From: Rhynchopus sp. YZ270_cl-10
Taxonomy: Eukaryota; Euglenozoa; Diplonemea; Diplonemida; Diplonemidae
DNA length: 64,000 nt
Direction of reading: 5' to 3'
Assembly (NCBI GenBank): GCA_964035575.1
Contig: OZ037834.1
Coordinates: 1,271,598 to 1,335,597, forward strand
The translations under genes were made by a program, and so were the position numbers. Below, piece after piece: positions 18,427 through 27,229 of this stretch (its first letter is position 1; the number at the start of each line of letters is the position of its first letter). Under the pieces are notes generated by a model, which was not told the origin of the DNA, made no database searches, and worked only from the letters and a program-made list of their open reading frames with translations.

Positions 18427-19737
18427 CTACTCCCCTTCTGAGTCACCTAGCCTTTCAGACTCACAGGACATATCATCAAAGCTAAACAACGGGTCTCCCT
18501 TCTTCTTCTTCGCCGCAGCCTTCTTCACCGTCTTTTTCACCGCCTTTTTGCCACTCATCTTCTTCTTCTTCCCCTCCACTTCTATCTTCCGTTTTTTCTT
18601 TTCTGGTGCTTCCTTAGGTTCTTCCGCACCCCGCTTTACTCTGGGAATCGCTCCGGCTGCGGAAAGGAATGCAAGATTTCTTCCAACCGGGTTGGAATTG
18701 ACTGAGAAGAGATCGGTGTCGAGTTGATCTTCCTTCTTTGCCCTGCTTTTTGCTGGAATGAGACCCCTTTCAGTGAGCGCTGTGTTCAGAGCCTCGTCTG
18801 AGAGCTCTTCGGGGTCAATCTCATCTGGGTTGAGGTGGAGTTCCATTCTGTTGTGCAGATCTTCTAAAGAGCCTTTGATGGGCAAATTCGCGTCGAGCAT
18901 TACCTTAACCAATGATGAGCGACTGATTTTCCTGATATCTACCCTTGGAGCCACGTAGCCAAATGGTCCGGTAGGTGCGGCTGCATAAGGTGACCGCAGT
19001 GCCTTCGGTTTGGTTGTCTTTACGACAGCTTCTTCGGAAGAATCATCATCAAAGCGGAGAGACGACACTACACCATGCAAATGATTCGTCAACCGTTCAC
19101 GCACCTCTTTAATGAGACCGTCTGTAGAAAGCCCAGCCTCCTTAAGATGCTCTCGAACCGTAAGATGCGGTAGTGCACGAATCGCGCTTTTTGTCAGCTT
19201 CGTTTTCTTCTCCGGAGTATCAAACAACGGTGCAGGGGAGTACAAACCTGTTGTCCCCTTTTCCGGTTTTTTTCCAATCAAAGCTTTTTCAAGGCGATTT
19301 CTAAGGGCAACGACTCCCCCGGTTGTTGCCAAACCCCGTGCACGCAGCTCCACCCGCAGCTCCGTCACAGAAAGCTGCGTGGTGTCCAGATTCACCGGGG
19401 TTGTAGTAAAGATTGATGCCGTCGCGTCCCCTTCCTTCACCCTCTCCTGTGCAGCCTTGATGCGCGCCTGGACAACCGCCTCTTCCTCTTCTCTTTGCGC
19501 AGCCGCGTAGTCGAAGGCCTCAGTACCCCATACGTTAGAAGGATTTCCTGGACGGAACGTCGCCGTCTCCGTCGGCGAGGAAACAATCCGCACCGACTTC
19601 TTCCGCCCAACAGGGGTCCCCGGGGTCCCAGGAGGGGACAGAATTGAGACCGGTACCCTCACTGCAGACGGCGCTGGGGTTGAAACACGTTGGTTCTCCT
19701 TTCCAGTCTTCACAGATACATCGCCTTTTGACTCCAT
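18427..19737 (-). CDS. SAP-domain nuclear protein
   Basis: The protein has 436 residues. The start is set at the ATG 19737-19735 (MESKGDVSV), because the frame upstream runs into a C/T-rich leader. A SAP-type DNA-binding helix-extended-helix lies at about 119-153 (LSVTELRVELRARGL...LRNRLEKAL). Two weaker SAP-like helices follow at about 190-221 and 272-303, the latter ending LHNRMELHL. The C-terminal 70 residues form a Lys-rich tail (368-413) that should act as nuclear localisation signal and nonspecific DNA contact. The extreme end is acidic (SERLGDSEGE). SAP proteins bind AT-rich scaffold-attachment DNA and act in chromatin organisation, transcription or repair. Repeated SAP-like modules suggest an architectural chromatin protein here. 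No enzymatic domain is seen. The exact orthologue is not recognised. Confidence 0.8.
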   Translation of the reverse strand: MESKGDVSVKTGKENQRVSTPAPSAVRVPVSILSPPGTPGTPVGRKKSVRIVSSPTETATFRPGNPSNVWGTEAFDYAAAQREEEEAVVQARIKAAQERVKEGDATASIFTTTPVNLDTTQLSVTELRVELRARGLATTGGVVALRNRLEKALIGKKPEKGTTGLYSPAPLFDTPEKKTKLTKSAIRALPHLTVREHLKEAGLSTDGLIKEVRERLTNHLHGVVSSLRFDDDSSEEAVVKTTKPKALRSPYAAAPTGPFGYVAPRVDIRKISRSSLVKVMLDANLPIKGSLEDLHNRMELHLNPDEIDPEELSDEALNTALTERGLIPAKSRAKKEDQLDTDLFSVNSNPVGRNLAFLSAAGAIPRVKRGAEEPKEAPEKKKRKIEVEGKKKKMSGKKAVKKTVKKAAAKKKKGDPLFSFDDMSCESERLGDSEGE

Positions 19738-19740
19738 TTT

Positions 19741-19806
19741 CTTTTGTGAAAGTTTTGCGGGAAGAGAGGGGGAAGGGGGAAGGAGGGAAGGGGAAGGGGG
19801 GTTTGA
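19741..19806 (-). promoter_or_regulatory. Pyrimidine-rich tract upstream of the SAP gene start
   Basis: On the gene strand almost every base from 19806 to 19755 is C or T. Comparable C/T tracts lie within 10-80 bases of the ATG at 31062-31110, 41975-41996, 44955-45000, 55757-55790, 60825-60875, 62684-62715 and 17110-17160. It may be an initiator-type promoter or a splice-acceptor polypyrimidine tract for a leader. Nothing proves either. Confidence 0.35.
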
Positions 19807-20649
19807 GTAAACCCGCAAAGATCTGAAGGGTGCGAAAAAAGGGTGGTGGTGGTGAGGGATTTGATGCATCAAAAAGTGAATTTGCCGTGAATAGAGAAGC
19901 TCTGGGGGTTGTGGAGGTACAGAACAAAAAAAGTTGGCTTGAAATACAACACAGCCCTCGGTGAGAAGGAGTACGGTGCCACGAGGCAATCCAGGGTGGT
20001 TTTGGAGTCTCATCAAGAGGGCGAATGTATTTTTTTTTTGTTTCGGTAGTAAAACAAAGTGAAGTCATGCAGGCACACCTCCGACTAACCCACAGTACGA
20101 TGCCATCTGGATGAAAGCACAAAAACTACCCTGCGGCCAACAGAAGAAGAATAAAGATTAAGATATCATTTTCAATCGAAAAGATGGAGTTTTATCAACA
20201 GAAGAAGAAGAAGAAGAAGAAGAAGAAATAACAAAATGGGGGTGTCCTTGCATTTGAGTTTAAGATTCTTGGATTTTTTTTTTAGGAGGTTTTTTTTTTC
20301 TTCTTTTTTTTTTTTTTTTTGCCTTGGGGAAGAGCACAAAGGGGGGGGAAAAGAAAAGACTATAACAACAGTTGGAAAGGTTGAAGAAAAGAAAAGAAAA
20401 AACAAAAAAACCAAAACGGAAAACTTTTTTTTGAAATGAATGGATGCGGTCTTGATACTAGACTTGACACATCTGAACGACGATGATATAAAAGCGAAGA
20501 AATAAAACTGTAGCGCACCACCAAAAAGGGTTTTTTGAAAGATGAATTCTGCCTCATCTACACCATCCTTCAAAAAATTTGACAAATCTTGATTTTTAAG
20601 ACTCACGAAAATAGCATCCAAAACTTCAAAAAAAAAAAAGGGGGGGAAA

Positions 20650-20783
20650 CGTGGACACGATGGCCAGTTTGATGTGGGAGAGCGTCAAAAAAAAAAAAGT
20701 GGACGAAAATACTGGTTGAGAATTACTCTCCAAAAAAACGTCAAAATTTTTTATGCCCTCCCGCTCAAACTGGCCACCGTGGA
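20650..20783. repeat. Fold-back element, 134 bp
   Basis: Left arm TGGCCAGTTTGATGTGGGAG (20661-20680) and right arm CTCCCGCTCAAACTGGCCA (20758-20776) are inverted. The outer bases ACGTGGACACG and CCGTGGA extend the pairing weakly. The loop is A/T-rich. No gene lies inside. Confidence 0.7.
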
Positions 20784-21034
20784 GGGGGGGGCGGAGAAGG
20801 GGGAATGAAGAAAGGTTTTATAGGAATCTATCTAAGCCTCTCATGCTTAGCCAACCTGATCACGAATCGTTGTCGAACGAACTAGCAATGGTAATCAATG
20901 GAAAATGCTCATCCTATACGAGGGGAAAAGACGGTGGGGAAATCGAAGGGGTGTCGGAACACCCGTGTAGTGGGGGAATTGACAAAAAATCGTCAAGAGA
21001 AAAGGAAAAAGAAAAAAGAAAAAAAAAAAAAAAA

Positions 21035-21420
21035 AACTAAATTTCATATACTTTCTTCAAAGAAAGAGAAAGCACACAAAGAAGAAAAGAGAAAAAGTTT
21101 ATAAGATGAACCTAAGCCTCGTGCTCAGTCATCCTGGGAAGAAAAAAAAAATTAGATTCATGTACTTTCCATTAGAGAAATAGAAAAGCAGTTGAGAAAG
21201 AAAATACCATACTTAAAAGATGAATCTAAGCCTATCACGCTATAGTCACCCAAAAGAAGAAAATAAAAAAAAAAATCTGAAAGTGCGAGCATCTCTGCAG
21301 ACACAGGCACTGCTGAAAAAAAAAATAAGGGAATGGTTATTAATGCAGACACCCCAACTGACCCACGTACGATGTCGGCCATGGATGAAAGCATAAGTAC
21401 CCTCAAAAAAAAAGGGGGGG
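21035..21420 (-). repeat. Composite cluster of F8, F1, F3 and F4 hairpin repeats
   Basis: In + order: F8 (ATATACTTTC...GAAAGCAC, 21042-21072), F1 (21100-21137), F8 (21153-21195, ACTTTCC...GAAAAGCAG), F1 (21211-21250), F3 head (GTGCGAGCATCTCTGCAGACACAGGCAC, split at 21283-21313) and F4 (21334-21392). A-rich linkers of 10-30 bases separate the units. The same modules occur singly elsewhere, so each is an independent repeat and the cluster is a pile-up. Confidence 0.65.
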
Positions 21421-22202
21421 TAGAACGACAAAATGCTCGTGGACCCACCTTCAAAAGAGAGAGAGAAAAGTTTAACAATCCCAAGCAAAAGGCGATCTGT
21501 AGGGTAGAGAACTAATACCGTATTCGTAAAAGAATTATCGATCGTAACAAAGGCTGAACTACCAGAAAAATCTTGAAAAAGGTCGCACATTTATACGATT
21601 GATATAATTTTTGTACGAATACTGTAAAAATAACAAAATAACAAAATAACAAAATGCAATTTAAATACCAACTCATTCTTGACCTTTTGGGTAACCAGGC
21701 GACGCCGGCCAAAAGTAACAACCCAGAATGAGAGCAGTTTACCCCCCTTTTTTTTTCAAAAAATAAACAAATAAGGAAATTCATCCCTTTCCTCTCATCA
21801 CGCTTATGCTTTTCCCGGTCTGTACTGAACGGGAAATATGCTTGTATACCAAGCGCATGCTGAGACATACGGTGGAAAGGGTTTAGTCTCCTTAACACGA
21901 AGCGCACACAGAAACAAGAACCATACGTAGAGAAAGAAATAAAAAGAAAAAGAGAGAGAGAAAGAGAGAGAGAGAGTGTGTGTGTGTTCTCTATAAAAGC
22001 GAAGGGTACAAATGTTTTGTCACGTTTTGCAAAAAATGAAAAATAAAAAATAGAGAGAAGTTGAAAGTGCAAGCGCCTCACCGTATATCGGCGGACGCAG
22101 GGCACTGGTTCTCTGGGTAAAAAAACAAAACAAAACAAAACGAGACGTGCTTTCAAAAAAAAAAAAAAAAAAAAAAAACATTTTTTTTTTGCTAATACCA
22201 AT

Positions 22203-22350
22203 GCACACCATGGATTCATCAGGACAATACGAGCGTTATGACGTCGTAATTACGAGGGGGGTGCCCGCGTCATGACGACGTATTGCGATAATTTCCCCAC
22301 GTTTTTTCCTTCGTCGCTCGTCACGTAATGTCCTTACGAGTCCATGGTGC
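22203..22350. repeat. Fold-back element, 148 bp
   Basis: Left arm GCACACCATGGATTCATC-AGGACAATACG-AGCG and right arm CGCTCG...TAATGTCCTTACGAGTCCATGGTGC are inverted with a few mismatches. An inner pair ATGACGTCGTAAT / CATGACGACGTATTGCG is also present. No open frame is inside. Confidence 0.75.
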
Positions 22351-22552
22351 AAACACCCCGAGGGGTGGTGCACTAATACTATTTAAAAAAAATGCGCTTT
22401 TATGAGATGTTGTGATTGATTTTTTTTTTTTTTTTTTTTTCTCTCCTCCTCTTTGCTTTTTTTTTTTTTGAGATCGCGTTCTATACCATATCAGAAAAGG
22501 GTAATATTACACAGGGAAAAAGAAGAAGAAGAAGAAGAAGAGGAAAAAAAGG

Positions 22553-22591
22553 GTTGTAAGATGAATGTGCCTCTCGTGCATACACACATCT
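22553..22591 (-). repeat. F2 hairpin repeat (type copy)
   Basis: On + text: TTGTAAGATGAATGTGC-CTCTCGT-GCATACACACATCT. The gene-strand loop is ACGAGAG, identical to F1 and F5, but the stem is different (TGTGC/GCATA and AGATG/CATCT). Other copies: 12176-12213, 12817-12853, 14725-14762, 28332-28370 and 60013-60052. The last lies inside a kinase intron. Confidence 0.7.
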
Positions 22592-23301
22592 ACAAAAAAA
22601 AAAAACAACCGCAACAGCAGTTGAGAGTATTGCCTTGGATGTGTCAAGAATCAGATTTAAAAAAAAAAGAAGAAAAAGAAAACGACTTCAGGATATGACA
22701 ATTTAACGAAAAAGAAAAAAAAAACACTTTTTTTTTTTCGGTTATCGCACCGCAAAAGGCTTTGTGCATTTTTTTCACTGCAGAATAATGTGTGAGGTAT
22801 GCGTCAGTGAAGAAAAAACCCAATCCTCTTAGACGGGCACGCACCATCCGTCGTTTTCCATTTCTATTTCGGCAATGTTAGATAAACCCCCCCCAAAAAA
22901 AAAATTTGTGTTGTCAACCGCTCAAAGCATAGGGAGGGGAGGGAGCAAAGCGAAAGCCTTGTTCCTAGTCAGAGTGCTCTGCGGAGTGAAGGTGTTTTGT
23001 TTTTTTTTTTTTGTTTTTGTTGTGTCGACAATCGCCGAGTAAACCCACCAGGTGGGAGAATTCGGGTCTGTACTATTTTTTTTTTTACATTTTATTTTGC
23101 AGTGTCCCCCTCCCCCCCCATCCAAGAGACGTTGATTTTTTTTTTTTTTGTGCAAAACCCTTCATCGGATCAACAAAACAAAGTGAAGTTGATAACGTAC
23201 AGAGACACCTCTGGAACCTCATCCCACCTTTATAACAAGCTGCAAAAAACCTGGAAAAGGCTCCGTTCAAAAAAAAAATTCGCAATAGAAAAGAAGAAAA
23301 A

Positions 23302-23442
23302 GAAGAAGTGAAGTAGATACTGCAAGACGCCTGTAGGGGGACGCAAGCACACCAACATTCTGTAGAGGTTCTCGAAACCCCCCAGAGTGCTGCGAGAGCT
23401 GTACTATCCCCCCCACCAGAGCGCTGTATTACAGATTTGCTT

Positions 23443-23480
<38 letters not shown>

Positions 23481-23565
23481 GAAAGCAGGCACAGTCATTT
23501 CCCCCAATCCGCTTGGGAAGGGGTGATTACATGTTTTTTTAAAAGACTCAAGAGAAAGAAAAAAA
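23302..23565 (-). repeat. Long F3 repeat (SINE-like) with internal homopolymer
   Basis: It starts GTGAAGTAGATACTGC after an A-rich run, and continues through GACGCCTG...GGACGCAAGCAC and AGGTTCTCGAAACC. After a 30-base A run near 23446-23478 it resumes at AAGCAGGCACAGTCATTTCCCC, ending GACTCAAGAGAAAG. The order and both ends match the copy fused to the LINE (5401-5582), which supports a defined element. Confidence 0.65.
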
Positions 23566-25013
23566 CAAGAGAAAGCTTATTAAGACGAACTTAAGCATCA
23601 CTGTGCATAAGCCATCTAAAAAGACCTCACCCAAATCTCCTCTGGGTCTTAGGGAAGAAATGGGGAGAAAAATCAGGAAAGAACAGTTTTAGGTGTGGAA
23701 CCTAAAAACTTTGCGGGGTTGGTCGCCTTAAGAGGAGGGGGGTTTTTTGTGAGGGGTGAGTTGACTGAAATACAATACCCTGTGCCCATATCCTATAATA
23801 GGATCTAGGCAGACGAACTGAGCTAGCTCAACGTCTTCTTGTGTAGACAACCCCACTCACCGTGTCGCAATAAAGTTCGCAGTAACTTCCAACAAAATAA
23901 AAATTAAAAAACAAAAAACAAAAACCATACACAAAATAAAAAAAAAGTTTATAAGATGAACCAAGCCTAACATGCTTAGCCACCTTTAAAAAGAAGAGAA
24001 AACTCCAAAGGGGGGAAACGTGCTTCCTCGGCACAAAAAAAAAACATTGCTTTTTATGGGAATCTTTTGGTTTAGCATTTCGTACAGTTTGTCTTTTTAG
24101 AAAGAAAAAAACTGTACGAACTGGCCGCTTTGGCTTGCGTCTGTAAGGACTGCCTTGAGTAGATACTTTCTGTATTAGCGCACGATTGATCGCCTTTTTA
24201 GAAGGCACGCAACTTACTGTATCGACACTCTGCCTAAGTACCTACCCCCCAGATGGGGGTAGCTATTCATAGACAAAGCGCGATAGGTCTTTTGTGCCGT
24301 ACGGAAGGTATAGACGTAGGTTTTCGTCCTGAGCTTCTTCGAGAAGCTTAAGAAAAAAAAATTTTTAATTGTTTGGTTCTATCAGATGTCATGTGAAACA
24401 CACATCATCATGAATGTGTTTCACTGTACCATACACGCAAAAAAAAAAAGGTGGACCAAAAAAAAAAAAAAAAAAATCACCTAGATGGTGCTCCGGGAGG
24501 GGTCGATATTGACAGGCCGCTGACACAGGGACTCTATACACACACCCCCTGATATTGACAGGTCGCCGACAGGTCACTGACAAAGGTCGTTGACCGACTT
24601 CCGAAAGCACCACTAGAGGGGAAAAAAAAAAGTGGTGCAGTCCATATCTTACAGTGTACGATAACTATTTTATTTTGGTCGTTTGAATGCTCCACTCTGC
24701 TACGGGTGGACGCATTAGTGAAAGGTGTGGAGGTGTAAATATAAAGGTGGTATTTGACGGTGGGGCTAAGAGAGAAAAAATCACTCAACGAAAAAAGTGC
24801 ACAGAGATAGAAAACCTGTACCATGAGCTACGCCTTTTACATCTCGAGGTGCACAATACGTCTCTTAAAAAAGACGCACGTCAAAAAAAAAAAGGAAAAA
24901 AAACAAGTAATTGCTATCGGAAAAAAAACGGGGTGTGATGTGGAACTCCATCCTGTAGAAATAATCTACAACACGCCCAGCATTCTGCTCTTCTGCAGGT
25001 ATGCTAACGCTCT

Positions 25014-25246
25014 TCGTACGCTGCCAGACCCACTGGGACGCCAGCATCTGAAACGTTCAAGAAGAGGGGGCTGTCCTCTTCGTCCAGCACCATCTGCTCG
25101 ATAGCGTTGTTGGACGTCGGCTCGGCAGGCTCGGCGTGTTCCAGCTCGTTTTTGTCCACAGGCTCCCCACATTGTCGTCGTCGTTGGAGCAGTGCGGAAG
25201 GAACACAGAATGCACAGACTACAACACATCGATCACACCAGGCACA
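25014..25246 (-). other. Possible exon or gene relic: membrane helix plus acidic tail
   Basis: The minus frame is open from 25246 to a TAG at 25016-25014, about 77 codons without an ATG. It reads as a Cys/Val-rich hydrophobic stretch (CVVVCAFCVPSALL), a QRRR cluster, then an acidic tail (EPVDKNELEHAEPAEP ... AAYEER). This is the layout of the C-termini of the surface proteins in the window, and the codons are GC-balanced unlike the surrounding spacer. It could be the last exon of a spliced membrane-protein gene or the remains of one. I could not find upstream exons, and the hydrophobic part may be in a shifted frame. Low confidence. Confidence 0.3.
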
Positions 25247-26030
25247 TCAGCACCTCCAGCAAATCGCCAGGATGCTACGGTGGTTTCGAAAAGCGCGCGG
25301 AGTTTTCCACAGCACACCCCGCTTTTTTCTTAGCAATTACTTGTCCTTGTTGTTATTGTTGTTTTCAACCACCTTCCTTCAACCCTTGTAGGATCAGTTG
25401 GTATTTTTTTCGCGAAAACATGAAATTACACATTTCAAGAGAACAAATTAAAAAGGGTCCTTATTTGCATTTTTGGGCTCCGCCCGTGCAGTGGTGGGGT
25501 CAATCTCGAAAATTGGACAATTTTTTGAGCACTTAAATTTTGAGAAATATGAGCCCGGTTCCTTATACGTGGGGCCCATTTTCAGCTAAAATTTTCCTCA
25601 AAATCTGGTTTTGTAAAATTGACCCTTTCCCCCCCCCCCCACATCGATTTCAATACTATACCTTACTTCACCTACGGTTCCCCTTACAGGGGGGGTGAAG
25701 GAAGGTAAGTTGAAAAAAGGGTCCTTATTTGCATTTTTGGGCTCCGCCCGTGCAGTGGTGGGGTCAATCTCGAAAATTGGACAATTTTTTGACCACTTAA
25801 ATTTTGAGAAATATGAGCCCGGTTCCTTATACGTGGGGCCCATTTTCAGCTAAAATTTTCCTCAAAATCTGGTTTTGTAAAATTGACCCTTTCCCCCCCC
25901 CCCCACATCGATTTCAATACTATACCTTACTTCACCTACGGTTCCCCTTACAGGGGGGGTGAAGGAAGGTAAGTTGAAAAGGGAAAAGTTTATCATATGA
26001 CCCTAAGCCTCTGAATAATGTAATTATATT
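25247..26030. other. Spacer holding a tandem duplication
   Basis: Apart from the 264-bp tandem duplication (25451-25978) and a broken F1 relative (25988-26020, GACCCTAAGCCTCTG), I see no gene or other feature here. Confidence 0.5.
25451..25978. repeat. 264-bp tandem direct duplication
   Basis: Two adjacent copies (25451-25714 and 25715-25978) are almost identical; the one substitution I noticed is TTTGAGCAC versus TTTGACCAC. Each copy contains GGGCTCCGCCCG, a GGGGTCAATCTCGAAAATTGG block and a CCTTACTTCACC ... GGTGAAGGAAGG inverted pair near its right end. The GACCC/GGAAATG-like vocabulary resembles the dispersed block at 340-380 and 13575. No protein is encoded. Confidence 0.9.
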
Positions 26031-27229
26031 GTTAAATAAAGTATACGAAAGGATTTGGCACTTTTAGTGGACTCATTGCGATAACTGACGATGTGAATTT
26101 TTGGTGGTGGTAAGTGAGTGTTCGAAAGTTAAAAAGGGGGTGGTGGTGTGTGTCTTTTTCTTGATCAAGTAAGAAACAAACAACAAGAACAACACACAAG
26201 GTTGGAACTGGATGAAAGTAAAGTTGAATGGTAAGCAGGTAAAGGTATATAATGTCAGAGCGATTATGCGGGAAGAAGAACAAGGAAGCCAATATGCTGA
26301 GCCGTCTGCAGCGATGCAGTTCATGCAACAAATGAAAGAAACGAGTTAATCAGGTGTGAGCCGCACGTCGTGCTCAGACACCTAGCAAAATACTGACAAC
26401 TTGGCTGTGTGAGCAAGGCTACATCACGCCAAGGTCGTCAAGGGGGCGCAAAAAAAATTTTTTCTTTTGCACCCAAAAACATTTATAAAAGTGGAGGGGG
26501 GGGTGCAAAAATATTCTTGCACCCCACTCCAAAAGAAAAAATCTGGAGGGGAAAGAGGGCCCCGAGGGGCCTGTTGGGCCGTACCCAAAAAAACAAAAAC
26601 AAAAACAAAAAAAAATAGAATTCTTTCGGAATTCATTGTAATCTTTTTTGCAAATTCCCTGCAGAGCTTTTTCATTCACCGTTTACCACATAAACCAAAG
26701 TGAGCAACTATGCCTTGACTGGGGTCTGCTCCTCTGGTATTGATGTTGGTTCGGACGGCGGCACCTCCCCACACACAGCGTGTAAGGGAGCAAGGATGTT
26801 TTCATCCGCGGCGTCACAGTAACGCATGGCCATTTGCGTACTGGCCCAGCCTGAGTGCAGCTGCATCTGAACTGCGCTCAGATCGCTCGCAAACATTTTT
26901 AAAATCTGTCTGTGAAAAAAAGTGGGAGTTCTTGTGAAGTTCTGTTCCAATCCGAGTTTGACAGTGTTTTTGCCTTCCAACGCGGATGTGAGTAAGATCA
27001 TCATTTTTGTACCCTCTGTGATTCGTGTGTCATGTGCAACTTTTTCGCGCGCAGCGCAAAAAAAAAAAAAATCCCACCCAAAAAGCTCAGACCGGGTCAG
27101 ACCGGGGTCTTTTTTGAAAAGACCCAAATCGATCTCCATCTCTGGTGTCAAAAAAATAAAACAAAAACATAAAAATAGGGAAAGCGTTACTGACTAAAAG
27201 TGCCAAATCCTTCGTATACTTTATTTAAC
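26031..27229 (-). mobile_element. Fossil inverted-repeat element with tyrosine recombinase remnant
   Basis: The ends are inverted copies of about 36 bases: left 26031-26067 (GTTAAATAAAGTATACGAA ... GGCACTTTTAG) and right 27194-27229. They differ by about one base. Near the right end a minus-strand segment (26708-27151) encodes the C-terminal part of a Cre-like tyrosine recombinase. The middle holds short inverted pairs (for example a TTTGCACCC / GGGTGCAAA pair near 26480-26520) and no other gene. Inverted ends plus a tyrosine recombinase are known from DIRS-type and some large eukaryotic DNA elements. The family cannot be settled from this piece. The element is incomplete and looks broken; the well-kept ends suggest it is not very old. 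Confidence 0.65.
26708..27151 (-). pseudogene. Tyrosine recombinase remnant (fossil)
   Basis: The translated segment contains the signature HSGWASTQMAMRYCD. It aligns by eye with the GGW...VMNY end of Cre-type recombinases, where the final Tyr is the nucleophile. Only the C-terminal catalytic part is recognisable, and it lies inside an inverted-repeat element. I treat it as a relic of a mobile element. Confidence 0.6.

Larger units (their letters stand above)
19738..25013. other. 5.3 kb gene-free region packed with hairpin repeats
   Basis: Only repeats are recognised. F4 lies at 20066-20122, a fold-back at 20650-20783, F1 at 20811-20853, and a mixed cluster at 21040-21420. F3 heads are at 22055-22117 and 23165-23200, a fold-back at 22203-22350, F2 at 22553-22591, an F7 head at 23018-23040, long F3 at 23302-23565, and F1 at 23948-23986. 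A 12-bp inverted pair (TTCGTACAGTTT / AAACTGTACGAA) lies at 24079-24120, and a repeated GATATTGACAGG word at 24511 and 24551. A/T homopolymers of 10-30 bases separate them. Confidence 0.5.

Noticed and set aside
23085-23507. Long frames rich in Phe or Lys across poly(T)/poly(A) runs, here and in many other spacers
   Set aside because: They depend on homopolymers longer than 15 bases and overlap recognised hairpin repeats.
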